DNA of 64,000 bases. Origin: Symsagittifera roscoffensis. Taxonomy: Eukaryota > Xenacoelomorpha > Acoela > Convolutidae. The stretch is from contig NC_087065.1 in assembly GCF_963678635.1 (NCBI RefSeq), positions 68,388,956 through 68,452,955 on the forward strand. Direction: 5' to 3'. Numbering within the stretch: the stretch's first letter is position 1; each line of letters begins with the position of its first letter. The translations under genes and the position numbers were made by a program. This document shows, in pieces, positions 24,001 to 35,462 of the stretch. The notes under the pieces were generated by a model, which was not told the DNA's origin, searched no databases, and worked only from the letters and a program-made list of their open reading frames with translations.

Positions 24001-26393
24001 TGATCCTTGTATGTTATTTATATGTGTAAAATTTGTTTCGATCCGATTAACTTACTGTAGTTTTAGGTTTTCTGTTTCTTCAAGTTTCCTTGTGATTTCT
24101 GCTTGTTCTAGTTTATCTACTAATTTTCTAAAATCTAAATCTGGTTCTCGAATTGAGGAAGGATGAGATGCTCTCTTTTTTATAGCTATTCCCTTAATTG
24201 AGGTGTTAAGGTCATCATTAAAATTTCTGTCATTTTTGTGTTTTTGTAATCATGTGTATTGAGTGAATATGCTTTTCGAACTAGTGTTTCGATTCGAACT
24301 GCTAATTGTTTAATTGTTTCATTTGGTAATCTGCGAATTTCGTTGCATAAAACTCTTTGATGTTGTTTGTTTCTTTCAGAATCAAATGTTTTTGAAAATT
24401 CTTGTGTGAATCTTTTTCAATCTGATTTTATGTCTGTAGGTAGTACTGAAAACCTTTTTTGGGCTGCGCCATCTAGTGTTGTTTGTATGAACTCTGTGCG
24501 TCTATGTATCCAATTTTGATGGAGTGGCGTATTAATTGGTTCGGGTCCTATATTTAAAATTAAATTTGCTGTGACTGCATTAAGGTAATCTTCTACTAAG
24601 TATTCAGGGTCTGTTCCTGTGAAAACCATTAATGGTTTATTGGATGTTATTGACGATCCTCCCATTAAATATGGATTCATTGTCATTTGGAGTGACTCTG
24701 CGGCGTTTGGTATTTGTGAGAAATTTGTAAGTTGATTATTTGTTATTTCATGTTGCTTGAGTTAATATGGTAGTGGTATTTGATTTTGACTTTGAGTTGG
24801 TTGTTAAGAATGCATAGTCATTGGGTTTTGTGGTTGTATAGGTTGAAAAGATTGTGCGTTAATTGGGTTTTGTATATGCATTGGTTGATGATTCTGCATA
24901 TTTGCTGAATTTTGTGGGTAAATCTTCAGATTTTGGGATGGTTGAGATAGTCGCAATCTTTGTGTGCAATATTCTTGTGTATATTGTGCAAAAATGTCTG
25001 GTTGATAATAATAATCATCATCAGATGATAAGTAATTTGTGTAATAAGGTGTTTGTTGTTTATTCCTATTTTGTTGAAAAAATGGGTAGTTTTTTCACTA
25101 TGATCCTGTGAAGGTTGTGGATTATCTGGAAAATTTACTGATGTTTTTGGAAGATTCCAATAATGACAACATACGTGGTTTAGAATTTGCATATTTTTTC
25201 GGGGGGTTGATTTGTTTTTGACTGATGTACATAATTATAGGTTTTGTCATTGGTCTATACATCTGATAGTCCATATGTGAATATTTTGGAGCAACCGAAG
25301 GTTTAACGGTCGATTGCAAGGTTACTTGTGGTAATGTTGTATTTATATTTTTCGGTGTTGTCAGGTTTGGACGTATTGGTGAGATACTCTGTTGTGTAGT
25401 TGTTACTATTTTTTGAACTACTTCTTCGTTTGTGAAGTGTGATGGTGTTTGAATATCTTGCTGTGTAAACATTCTAGTTCCATTGCGGTTTTCATTATGT
25501 ATAACTGTCGAATTTAAGCTGTTATTTCGTGTATCGGGTAAAAATGTATTATAATTCAAAGGTGTTGCGTCAATCGTTAGTGGTGTTACTTTCACACAAT
25601 CTTTCTGAAAAGATATTGTACTTATTGCTTGACTTGAGATATCCACTGGAAAATTTAAAAATGCTGGATGAGACCATTCATGGTCCCAAACGTAATCTGA
25701 TTGTTCTGAAATGACAGTGTCGTCATTGGTACCTTGGGGTCTAAAGGTTTTTCTTGCTTGTTCAATTAGGTCGATATTATGTGTAAAATAATCAATTGTA
25801 AACCATGCTAGAATTTTTTTTTAAATCATGTTTGGTATTTTGTGAGACATCATTATTGGTAAAACTTTCACGGATTGCGTTTAAAAATGTTGAAAATGTG
25901 ACGATTTTGTTTCTTACTTTTGCATGTTTTGATGTTTGGACTGGTGATGTACTTTGAGCTTCTGTTTTTTCTAATAGAGATATATAACCTTATATTATTG
26001 CAAAAAATTTCGTTGGTGAATATTGAGTTTGCTCTCTGTGAATTTTGATATTGTATGGTTTTGATATATTCTGTGAATACTTTTGAAAATTCTAAATCAA
26101 TATCGTCTGTTTGAATAACGTATTTACCATGAAGTGTTCTTGGTGTGCTGATTTCTATGGTGTAGATTCCATATTGTTGTGTTAGGCTACATGTCTTTCA
26201 AATAATGTTCTATAACTTGTCTTTTGATTTTTACATCTGGGAATTCTGATTTGCATGGACTGATTCCTGGTTCAAACAAATTTACGAGTAAATTTTTGCA
26301 AAATTGTGTTTGTCCTCTATCATTGAGTGAATTTATAACAAAAGGAAAAACTGCTTCTTCGTCTGGAATTTCGTCACTTTGAGTGTTGCTCAT
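18039..26393 (-). pseudogene. gag-pol of element A (broken)
   Basis: One original frame of about 2,750 codons, now with many stops. Gag N-terminus 26187-26393; capsid with VEDYLNAV near 24600; Asn/Arg/Ser-rich nucleocapsid about 23120-23800; aspartic protease FDSGAES near 22720; RT with TYLDDVF at about 21200-21218; RNase H AMCDASNFGIGAALLQ near 20770; integrase zinc-binding part 19610-20101 and DDE core 19088-19435 (VTDNGTDF, VEGMNRSL); C-terminal domain 18438-18893. Gag and pol are in the same frame: the capsid-nucleocapsid and protease-RT junctions read through in A apart from a CAA-to-TAA change at 22587. A ~160-bp local duplication with AT filler (about 18834-19089) disrupts integrase. 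Confidence 0.85.
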
Positions 26394-26834
26394 TTTTTCG
26401 TTTAATGACTGTTAATATATAATTATCAATATGTCTGATTGGTTGAGTCCAATTGTATAGATGTACTGGTTTGTGTTTATATATCTTTTTTATTCTTCTT
26501 TTTCCTCTTTTTGATGAGTTTGAAAATGTTTCTGAATCGGAAAAATATAACTAATCATGGATTGGGCAATTTTTATTTACTGATTCTTTTAATTTGTAGA
26601 GTGCGTCTAGGCTACTGGCTTCTGATCCGGAGAATGCATTTCTATTTTTTGAAAATCTTTTTCGTGTTATCTGTCTTTGTTTGTTATAATTTTTCTTTTG
26701 ATTGTTTGTCGTTTTGTTCGAGTGTATCCAACTGTTTGTGTATGCGGGAATATTACAAGATCGTATTTTTGGTTGTCTATTTCACAATTGTGTAGTACGA
26801 TTGTTTGTTTATTTCCTAATTTTTTTAATGACAT
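26374..26834 (-). pseudogene. ORF1 of element A: basic protein overlapping gag (frameshifted)
   Basis: Starts at ATG 26834 (MSLKKLGNKQTIVLHNCEID), runs through a Lys/Arg-rich middle, and ends in VIKRKNEQHSK with its TGA at 26374-26376. It overlaps the gag ATG (26393) by 20 nt in another frame. One indel in the middle breaks it. B and C carry the same gene at the same place with the same overlap. It is highly basic, which fits nucleic-acid binding, but no family is recognised. Confidence 0.6.
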
Positions 26835-27759
26835 AAGGTTTAGGATGAAGGATGCAAGAAGTTATTAGTGATTTTAATTTTCCTAGACTGTTAGTCCTTA
26901 CAATTTTTTGGTTAGCTTAACCTGGGTCTTTTTGTTCGGGGTTGGAGAGAAAAATATATCGATTCCGAAGATTGATTTTTACTTTCTCGTGGCTAGCCTA
27001 AGTTAAGGTGTTAACTTACTTAATCTTACTTAGGGGTAATGATTGTGTTCAAGGGTTGGAGAATAGTAAATCGATCCACAAGGTTCAGGTACAATTAGAA
27101 CGCAAGTAGTTCGTTAGATACTATTTTAAACTTACTAAGTTTAAGATTTATCCTGGGTCAGGTAAGAGGAGGGTTCAAGTGAACGATGAATAACCGAAGT
27201 TCTTCACTGTTTAGCCTAATTTGAATGGTTAGTGTGATTAAAAAATTTCTATTAGTCCTGGGTCTTTTGGAAAGGTTGGGTAGTGAATCAACGTTTGAGG
27301 TCGTTAAACACTTGATAAAAGGGTGGGGGATAACAAAATTGTTCTTTTGATCCAAGGATAAGACTTGATGATCAGAATTTAAAATTTATAAAATAGAAAA
27401 TTGATTTAGATCCAAGGAAAGCCTTGATGATCTAGTTTTAAGATTAAATAAAACTAAGTTTAAAATAATTTGAATTTATTTGGTAAAAAAAGTTTTAGTT
27501 TTTGATGATATTAGTTGATTTATGATTGCTGTTATGTTTAAGTGATGAAGCTGGAACAACAGGATGGTTTATATATACTAACAATTTATTGTCATGCTAC
27601 TAATTTTTAATTTGTTTTCAATAAATATTTTTCAAATATGTTTTATATATTACTGCAGAATTGGAGGGAACAATTTGAGATGTTTTTATCAATCGTTATT
27701 GTACAATAGTAATTTTATCTAGCGCCTAAAATAATCAATGAAGATTTCCTTCAAGGATT
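26835..27759 (-). promoter_or_regulatory. conserved leader of element A with two hairpin repeats
   Basis: About 0.9 kb between ORF0 and ORF1, unusually well conserved with B and C for non-coding DNA. It holds two copies of a 24-25-nt hairpin (27349-27373 and 27409-27432; GATC-AT-CAAGG pairing with CCTTG-GATC, the first with a base change). A GTAAGT preceded by TTAA near 27014-27019 is a candidate splice donor, kept in C (54750) and partly in B. Confidence 0.55.
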
Positions 27760-27993
27760 TTATGTTTGCAAATGAAAATCTAAATTCATTGCTAATACGA
27801 TTCTGAATATAAAAGTTTGTGTTGGCTTTTGCCGTACGACCATGAAACTAAATGGTAAATTTTTATGTAGTCGTATGTCGTCTCTTGACCGAAGTCTTTT
27901 TCCAATACCGGGTAGTTCTCGTATTGTGCGGAATAGCGGCTCTGATCTATTGAGTCGTAGAGACATTTCAATTAAGTTATTGTCGTGTAACAT
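27760..27993 (-). CDS. ORF0 of element A: small basic protein (77 aa)
   Basis: An intact ATG-started frame 51 nt inside the primer binding site. The core SLRLNRS-x-P-x-FRTI-x-ELPGIG, followed by R-rich DIR and later VRQK-x2-Q-x-F-x-FR, is shared with ORF0 of B and C. It is intact in all three copies although gag-pol, ORF1 and env are broken. Rich in Arg, no membrane segment. No family recognised. It may be a regulatory protein, or the first coding exon of spliced mRNAs. Confidence 0.6.
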   Translation of the reverse strand: MLHDNNLIEMSLRLNRSEPLFRTIRELPGIGKRLRSRDDIRLHKNLPFSFMVVRQKPTQTFIFRIVLAMNLDFHLQT

Positions 27994-28044
27994 TTTGAAA
28001 ATGTTTTGTCTATTTTCTAATCTATTTTTGGTTAATTCTAAGCT

Positions 28045-28067
28045 ATTCGAGACTTAAGGTAGCACCA
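28045..28067 (-). promoter_or_regulatory. primer binding site of element A
   Basis: Two bases inside the 5' LTR. On the element strand it begins TGGTGCTACC and runs into TCTCGAA, complementary to a tRNA 3' end with CCA and a TTCGA T-loop. B and C have TGGTGCGACC at the same place, so A carries a change. The tRNA species is not identified. Confidence 0.7.
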
Positions 28068-28069
28068 GA

Positions 28070-28478
28070 TGAGTTATGTCCAAATGGTTAACTCATAGAA
28101 TAATTTCGGATAGGGTACACCGTCTGCTCGTCACGCTATCTTCTTTTCGGCCGGATAGATTCGTGCAATTTCTTAGTCTAATACCGATTCTAATCTTACT
28201 CTTATATCTACTAGTCTCAGGGTGTTTAACTAGTCTCTGCTAGGCTCAATTGATCTAGAGTATACTGGCTTATTGCGACTGCTGAAGTTCTCTTGGAGAG
28301 GTAACTAATTTCTAAGTTAAATTCAAATCTCTCTGGTGCTGAAATTACGCGTAATTTCAGCATTTACAAATAAGTGGGTTGTTAGCTAGATCGAATATGA
28401 TTGGTTAATATTAATTATTTTATAGTGATAAAATATCTAATTTATCCAATAATAAAATGTAGTTTAGATCAGGTTCCA
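28070..28478 (-). repeat. element A 5' LTR (409 bp)
   Basis: Same length as the 3' LTR at 9528-9936. It is followed outward not by host DNA but by sequence copied from the 3' interior of the element (28479-29248). Confidence 0.8.
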
Positions 28479-29248
28479 CCCATCCGGGGTTTACAGAGTT
28501 TCTAGATTTATCTTTCTTTCTGTAATTGAAGGATGGATGATGAACGTTGGTATTTGGCAAACATCATTTTCTTATCCGGTTCCTCTTGAAGAAGAACGTT
28601 CCAGGACGTTGGAATCAGGGATAGGAAATTGTTATTTTGTCATTCGACAACGACTGTGATCCCCAATGAAATCATTCCGATTTCAAAATGGTTTGCTATG
28701 TCAGATTCTTCTGTATTAATAGAGAACTGTTCTGTGTGCAGCCTCGTCTGGGAATGGCGTGAAAATCGTGTTTGGAAGGGATGCCTTGTACGATCTTTTT
28801 CTGCAAAGTCAAGTCGTACTCTAAATCCTTTGAGTCGTGATTGTGGACGGCATGTCGGTTGTGTTTAGCCATTCTTTTGTTTGAATGTGATGGGATCGTC
28901 TAGTCTTTGAATGTTCGTCTTTGTTGTTGTGTATGATCTATATACTGCATAGTATAATTTACATTTTATAAATTTTTGTTAATTTGGTTTTTAATTATGA
29001 TCTTAGTCAGTTGTTTTCACAAAAGCGTTTTATTTTAGTTCAGTTATTTTGAAGAGTTACTCACCCTTGAGTACCTCTTATTAAAAATTGAAGTGTGGTC
29101 ACAAAGCGTGGGTGTAGCGCGGTGGGTTAGGCCGGCTATAAGCATGCTCAGGATGTCCTTCTCTGGTGGGTTAGGCCAGGAGTGGGAGTATGATTTCATG
29201 CTGTTTCTTTGAGAGGTCCTGTTATGTGATGACATTTTATGTTGGTTT
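28479..29248 (-). mobile_element. remnant of a second element sharing the A 5' LTR
   Basis: Matches 9937-10690, the region just inside the 3' LTR, at high identity, then stops at GTTGGTTTT. In element orientation the order is therefore: 3' end of an upstream copy, LTR, complete element A, LTR. This is the pattern of tandem elements sharing an LTR, with the upstream copy deleted. The conserved block is present at 29099-29177. About 50 bp of the host repeat seems to be missing at the outer junction. Confidence 0.7.
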
Positions 29249-29735
29249 TATGTGAAATATCTTTTCAAATTTAAGCTTAGGACAACAATACCTTTTGAAT
29301 GATATAAAAAAGTTCCGTCAAAAATGGCTAGTTAAAACGTCGAAACTTGTCTGAAGAAAAAACCCACCCCGAGCACATATGTTCCGTTACTTTCGTATCA
29401 AAACAATAAAAAGCGCTATCATTGAGTACCACATGAATACTCGAATCAAACGTAGCGTTCATTTATAGTGAGCTCAGATAACTCAAATTAACCACAAAAA
29501 TATCCTTTAGACCAAATGGCCTACCTCAATTTAATTTATGCGTCGTATAAAAACTCAAAATATCGCGCGTTGATTATCTCAAGTTGAACAAATTTACTAT
29601 TTTCAAACCCACATAACTTCATGAACAAAAAATAAAAAACATTTAAAAATGTTCGTCAAAAACGCTTAATTTTAAAATCGAAAATTGCCTGAATAAAATA
29701 AAATCACTCCAAGCGTAAATATTCCGTTTTTTTTT
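29249..29735 (+). repeat. dispersed host repeat, right part, plus another fragment
   Basis: 29260-29385 continues the unit cut at 9527 (compare 466-580). 29565-29735 is a further related fragment beginning TCGCGCGTTGATTATCTC. No gene seen. Confidence 0.55.
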
Positions 29736-32233
29736 AAATTCGAAACAAAAAACAAAGAAGACATAAATGAAAGTTGCGATTATTTTTTGCCATTCTTCTT
29801 GATAAACTACAAGTTTTGAAAGGTTTAGTTTTGTTTAATGAAGGGATTTTTCCAAAAACCCTTCAAAAACCCTCATTCTACGAAGTTAAATCAACAAATG
29901 CCTTTACTCAAATCTGCCGCGTACGCGCTGACTGATGAGAAGAAGTTTTTTTGTTCTTTTTTGAGAAAATTACCACTAAATCACAGAAAAGTATTAGGTA
30001 TAAGTTGACACGAACTTGAGGGAGTAAAAATCTCCCTTCTGAAAAACTTTTCTTTTATGCTTTGCATTAAAAATGAATTCTTAAAAAGGTGAATAAACTG
30101 GAGTTTTTCCAAAAATTAGTCCAAAATTGACAAGTTTTTATCGCTCAGAACATTAGCAATTAAACCACAGCTGAAAATTCATTTTTGAATTTAGAATCAA
30201 ACGTCAGAGGCGTTAGTTTGCGCTTGTGGCGAAGAGTTAACACACTTGCCTGTATTGACAAAAGTCAGTGATTTGAATCCGGTCAGGAGCTGTGTTTTTG
30301 TAAGAGAAAAATTGTCCGCTCATCAAAAATACTTTGTCAGAAAATGCTTGTCTGCTTTTTTCGGCTAAGTTGTCGCAGCACTAAATTTGCCTAAAATTTG
30401 GGAATTTTGTATTGAAATTGAAAATTGTTTCAGTGTAAATCAGTTTGGGACATGTAATTGATTTCCAACATTTTTTGCCTATTTTTGCTATTTTTTATCT
30501 ATGTTGTTCATTAAAAGTTTTTTAAGTTATTTTATTTGTAAATTCAAGAAGAGTTTGTTCTGTGAATTTAATTTGGTGTAGTGGTAACGCCCATGTTTGA
30601 GACGGGAAAACGTAGAAGTTCGATTCCAGTCGGGACCCTTTTTTTGTGAAGTCTTTCGTTTCTGCTAATTTTTGCCGGCCTAGGTTCGGCAGAAAAACTT
30701 GATTCTTTTTTAGCATTTAAAAGCTCTTTGTAAAGTTTCTAATGGTGCAGGTAATTTTGTAACAGGAAAGTTTTCGTCCTTTTTTGCTATTGTTGTAATC
30801 TTTTTGGGTGTAACAAATTTTTCATTAGCTGGTAATTATAATCAATCATTTTGTTTCACTCCGTTTTGCCTCTGTAACAAAAGTTTGAACAATAAGTTGC
30901 AAATTTTGAAAAGCAAAACGAAAAGGCAAAAAAGCGATCATGCAAAAAAAACATTTTCGGGTTTGGTTAGCGCTAGTTAAGCAATTAGTTTTTTCTTTTT
31001 TTTCTGTCTTTGTCAAATCAGCAACCCAATACAAATTGCTGATTTGCATCTGTCTGATACAAATTGCGTTGAATGGTCATAAAAACAGATTTTTTTGAAC
31101 AAACTGTGTACTTCGAAAACAGCAAGTAAGCAGCAAAAGTATAGATATTTGAATAATTTATTGGATGAGGTGCCAGCACTTTAAGTGGTTAATCGTATGA
31201 ATAAGTTTTGGTCTCAAGCAGCAGCTGCCTGCCCCGGGGTGACCTCCACACAAATAAGACGCTAGTCATAAAAATTCCTAGAAAGCATGCATTTAAGCAG
31301 TTTCATACATTAAAATCGCTTTGAGTCGCATTGAAAAAAAAATTTTAATGAAAAAAAAAATTTTGAGTCAAATATAAGGACGTTTATAGTTGATACAAAT
31401 GTAATGGAATCAAATTATTTCACAGACTGTATAAGAAATTTTAGAGCGTTTTAAGGAGTTTTACAGCGTAGTCAGTTGCCGCATCAATTTTCACCGAATA
31501 TACTTTTGAATAATGAATATCTCTTTGAATAATGAGCTACTTAAAAATCACCCCCTATGGTATCTACTAAAGAATTGCCACCCTAACAAATAACGGCAGT
31601 AATCAGACCAGTTTTGTTCTAGGCACTGCAGGTAATTCTTTGAATTATCTTTTCGGAATAAAAATAGCACTTCAAAGAAATTTAAAGCTAGCCACATTTA
31701 AATCACTTTGAACGATATTTGAGGCATAAAATCGCCCAAAACAAAAACCAATCCTGTACCATAGTCAAGTGTCTCTTTGCAGGTAGTCGTATAAATGATT
31801 TAATGGAGTCTATAAGTAACTGAAATAATTTTATTAACTCTGGTCAGTTTTAGACAATTGCCTTGAAAACTATTATTCTTAAAGAAGCGACGGATTTTTA
31901 GTTGTTTTTCCTAAACGCTCCTCGTTCCTCAACTCATAGCTGTCAATATTTTGGACAGATGACTAAGTGTCCAGTCCAGACAACTTAGTTTATTTTGCTT
32001 TATTCGCTTTAAAATTATATTTACCCAATTAATTGAGCTCGCTAGCAGTCAACTTCAAATAGTTTTGCCGAATTAGTTTGGCTTTCCTTGACATTATATT
32101 TCATTGCAAAAAAAGTAACAGCTGCAAAGTTTTGAATTTTAGAGTGATTGACATAGACAAGTCTTTTTGGTTTTATAGCGATCAATTATAAAAACAAAAT
32201 ATATTTTTTTGCGATAAATCTATTTTGAAGCAT
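29736..32233. other. AT-rich host interval with tRNA-like fragments
   Basis: No convincing gene. Two tRNA-like pieces lie on the plus strand. At 30221-30292, TGGCGAAGAGTTAACAC is followed by GATTTGAATCC. At 30571-30638, GGTGTAGTGGTAACGCC is followed by GTTCGATTCC and a T-run. Both have A- and B-box spacing but no proper stems, so they look like SINE heads rather than working tRNA genes. Confidence 0.35.
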
Positions 32234-32936
32234 TTACTCGTTCTCGTTTTCAGGAGTTGGCGGTTTTCTGAGAGACCAGGCAAAAAGCATGATTTGATCC
32301 TCTGTCAAATACGCTTCCTTGACCAAACCGGTTGCAATATTCGCCTCTTGAATTCGAGTTTCATCCTTCGGAATTTTCACAATTTGAACATTAGCTGTGT
32401 CGCCTTTAGTCCACGTGACGCGATAAACTGCGCTAGTTTTTTTGTTTGTTTCGCCCGAATTCATATGTTCGTTACATCCGTACCTTGCTTGAATGATTTT
32501 GCGGGCCATAATTTGAAAGATATTTCGGGCGTCGTACAAATCTTCCTGCTCTCGTTTCTGAATTTTACGACCTTTGTTGCGGCTTCTAACTGGCTCCTGA
32601 TCATTCCTTGCATTTTCGTCGACTGCGGGTGAAAAAATAGAGAAAAGAGTTTGTCTGAAATTGTTATTACGAATTATGAAGAAAATGCATGTGATGGTCA
32701 TATTGAGGGTGACAAGAATGAATAAGACGTCCCTCGTTACTAGCTGAAGTGTATTTTTGAGGTATGATTGAGACAGCTGTTCTCCGAAAACATCATTGTC
32801 GAGAAGGGCTTTCGTGATGACACTGACAGCAGCTAGACAGGATACGAGGAGAGAAGAGCCACCACAAATGATCGATCCATTGGTGCCAAAGTCTTCGGCT
32901 GCGTCTCTCTCGGATAACCGGTTTCCTTCTAGAACT
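32234..32936 (-). CDS. last exon of a divergent 7TM receptor-like gene
   Basis: On the minus strand the exon follows an acceptor (TTTATCATTTTCAG, ending at 32937) and reads about 234 codons to TAA at 32234-32236. One hydrophobic segment (SIICGGSSLLVSCLAAVSVI) is followed by a polar linker and a second (VLFILVTLNMTITCIFFII), then NNNFRQTLFSIF and a charged tail of about 120 residues. The second segment plus the FR-containing amphipathic stretch looks like TM7 and helix 8 of a peptide-type rhodopsin-family receptor, with the usual NPxxY degraded (LNMTITCIF). The usual TM6 motif is absent, so the class is uncertain. Earlier exons would lie to the right, beyond or interrupted by element B. The frame is intact. 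Confidence 0.45.
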
Positions 32937-33382
32937 CTGAAAATGATAAATATTACGAAAATTATATATAACACAGCTTGTCAGGTTAGAGAACCTTCAG
33001 AAGTTTTCCAAGTAAGCTGAAAAAGATCAAACAACGCACAGAGGCGAAACGGAGCTTCGCACTACTTGCGATGCAATACAAGAAAGCCGTTAAGTTAAAA
33101 TTGTCGAAAAATTCAGAAATGTCAAAAAACTAGATCTATCAAAATGAATTAAGCTTCGCACTTAATTGCTTAAAAACTTTCCGATCCTGAGAAAATAGAA
33201 AGTTAAATTAGAATCGGAAGAAAATTTAACGAACGGTAACAAAGCAAAAATTCTGAGCAGAAAATGTTTAAGCCGGAAAAAATTCAAAGAGTTAAAAACG
33301 TCAAGAGTTCTTAAAATTATTTTGGCGCAACTAAAAAGAGGAAGCAAATGAAGAAAAACGAAAAAATAATAAAGCTATATCA
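32937..33382. other. host DNA left of element B
   Basis: AT-rich, probably intron of the receptor-like gene on the minus strand. It ends in the ATCA target duplication (33379-33382). Confidence 0.4.
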
Positions 33383-33742
33383 TGGAACCGGATCTAAAAT
33401 AGTATTTATAATTGGTTAATATTATGATATTTTATCTTTATAAAATATTAAATACTAACCAATCATATTCCATAAACTAACAACCTATTTATTTGTAAAG
33501 TATTGAAACCAGAGCAATTTGAATTAAACTTAGAATACAGTTGTTCTCATTCTGGAACTAACTCGCGTAAACCGGTGTACACTAGATCTATTGAGACTAG
33601 GAGATATAAGAGTAAGATTAAGATCGGTGTTAGACTAAGAAGTTGCACGAATCTATCCGGCCAAAAATAAAATAGCGTGACGAGCAGACGGTGTACCTTA
33701 TCTGAAATTACTTTATGAGTACAGTAAATTATACATAACTCA
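33383..33742 (+). repeat. element B 5' LTR (360 bp)
   Basis: Lacks about 20 bp present in the 3' LTR, namely most of the palindrome (one arm and the centre), which explains the shorter length. Confidence 0.8.
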
Positions 33743-33744
33743 GC

Positions 33745-33767
33745 TGGTGCGACCAAAAGTCTCGAAC
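33745..33767 (+). promoter_or_regulatory. primer binding site of element B
   Basis: Starts TGGTGCGACC two bases after the LTR and continues into AGTCTCGAAC. Same as C except near position 12. Confidence 0.7.
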
Positions 33768-33833
33768 AGACCTTAACTAACCCAGACATAGACAAAAATT
33801 AGATTAGAAGTAGACAAATACAACATTTCAAAA

Positions 33834-34046
33834 ATGTTATATGACAAAAACTTGGTAGATGTGTCTCTACGCCTCAATAGATCAGATCCAATATTCCGAA
33901 CAATACTAGAACTACCCGGTATTGGAAGAACACGTCGAACAAGAAACGACATACGATTAGGAAGAAAAGTACCAATTGATTTCATGATAGTACGGCAAAA
34001 ACGAGATCAAACTTTTGTATTCAGAGTACTACCAGCAGTAAATTGA
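33834..34046 (+). CDS. ORF0 of element B: small basic protein (70 aa)
   Basis: Intact ATG-started frame, 7 codons shorter than in A and C at the C-terminus. Retains SLRLNRSDPIFRTI, ELPGIG, RNDIR and VRQK. Many differences from C are synonymous or conservative, which suggests past selection on the protein. Confidence 0.6.
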   Translation: MLYDKNLVDVSLRLNRSDPIFRTILELPGIGRTRRTRNDIRLGRKVPIDFMIVRQKRDQTFVFRVLPAVN

Positions 34047-35007
34047 CATATTTGAAATGAAAAATATTTTCAAATAACCTTTCATGGCGCTAAACCTACT
34101 AATTGTTCAAAAACGACTGATAAAACAACACTTGTATTTTTCCTTAAATCAGCTGTAAACTAAATAACATCTTGAAAAAAGTTTTAATAAATAAAATGCA
34201 AAAAAAGAGTTAGTATAAATCATAAATTGTTAGAATTATAATTCATCATATCGTTCCAGCTTCATCATCTAAAACATAACAGCGGATTTCAAAAATTAAC
34301 AATAATCAAAACTAACACCTAACCTTAACGCTCTAATTGTAAACTATCAAGGCTTGTCCTTACTTTCACTTTCATTTAAGTAACAGATCATCAAGGCTTC
34401 CATTGGATCTATAAATAAAAATTTTATCTTAAATTTTAAATTTCTAAATTATTTAAATATCTGATCATCAAGGCCTATCCTTGGATCAAATTGAAAATTT
34501 TGTTCTTCCCCTCCACTTTTACTCCTGTCTAACGACCTCAAACGTCGATTCACTATCCAACCTTTATCAAAGACCCAGAATTAACAGAAATTTTTCATAA
34601 AACTAACCATTTTAGTTAAGCTAAACAGTTAAGAACTTCGGTTACTTATCCTTCACTTGATCCCAATCCTCTTAGATGACCCAGGCTAAAACACTTAAAC
34701 TTAGTAAGTCAAAAATTAGTATCTAACGAACTACTTGCGTTCTAATTGTACCTGAACCTTGTGGATCGATTTACTATTCTCCAACCATTGATCACAAATC
34801 ATAACCCCTAAGTAAGATTAAGTAAGTCAAATCTTACCTTAGAATTAGCCACCAGAAAGTACGAATCATTCTTCGGAATCGATATACGCTTTCTTCCCAA
34901 CCCAAATAAACGACCCAAGTTAAGCTAACCACAAAAAATTGAAAGAACAAACAGTTTAAGGCGTTAGAATCATTAATCCAGATTGTGCATCCATCATCCT
35001 AAACCTT
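34047..35007 (+). promoter_or_regulatory. conserved leader of element B with two hairpin repeats
   Basis: Hairpin copies at 34386-34409 (one mispaired position) and 34463-34487. The stretch from about 34720 to 34925 (GTATCTAACGAACTACTTGC onward, including AACCTTGTGGATCGATTTAC) is nearly the same as in C. This is higher conservation than in much of the coding sequence. Confidence 0.55.
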
Positions 35008-35462
35008 ATGTCAAGAGAAAATTTAGGAAACAAAAAAACAATCATAATACACAATTGTTTAATTAACGACGAGAAATGTGACCTCGTAATCACACCACAC
35101 AGACAATCAGTAGGATAAATAAGAACAAAAAGACAAACACTCAGAAAACAAATCATAAACATACAAAAACAAAATATTAGAAAAAGATTCTCAAAACGAA
35201 GAAACGCAGTCTCAGAGTCAGAATCAACCACAATACACAAACTTCATAATTTAAAAGACTCAATAAACAAAAATCACCAAATAGACGATCAATTTTATTT
35301 CAAAGATTCAGAAACCACATCACAATCATCAGTAAAAAGCAAACGAAAAAAAAAAATTTCTACACAAACAAACCAATACGTTTGTACAATTGGAATCAAC
35401 CAATAAGACACATTGAACACTACACATTAACAGTAATACAACCCAAAAATGATTCAAAATAA
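35008..35462 (+). pseudogene. ORF1 of element B: basic protein overlapping gag
   Basis: Starts at ATG 35008, ends at TAA 35460-35462 and overlaps the gag ATG at 35449 by 14 nt. Contains CDLVITPHRQSVG, then an in-frame stop, then a Lys/Arg-rich region and the conserved YNWNQPIRHIEHY end. Confidence 0.5.

Larger units (their letters stand above)
9528..28478 (-). mobile_element. element A: giant env-bearing Ty3/Gypsy LTR retroelement
   Basis: A ~19-kb element read right to left, with 409-bp LTRs at 28070-28478 (5') and 9528-9936 (3') that differ at about two dozen positions by eye. After the 5' LTR come a primer binding site, ORF0, leader, ORF1, gag-pol, ORF-S, ORF-T, env-like gene, ORF-Z and a long 3' region. 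Nearly every gene has stops or frameshifts, so it cannot be autonomous now. The left flank is a host repeat. The right LTR is followed by a remnant of another copy, so no clean target duplication is visible. Most Ty3/Gypsy elements are 5-10 kb, which makes the size and gene count unusual. Confidence 0.85.

Noticed and set aside
28070-29248. Reading the LTRs of element A as about 1.16 kb long, because 28070-29248 matches 9528-10690
   Set aside because: The 5' LTRs of B and C both start at TGGAA, and the B LTRs so defined carry a perfect ATCA duplication. The extra 0.75 kb is therefore internal sequence of a second copy.
30221-30638. Two possible tRNA genes
   Set aside because: A and B boxes are present, but acceptor, anticodon and T stems do not pair, so these are SINE-type remnants at best.
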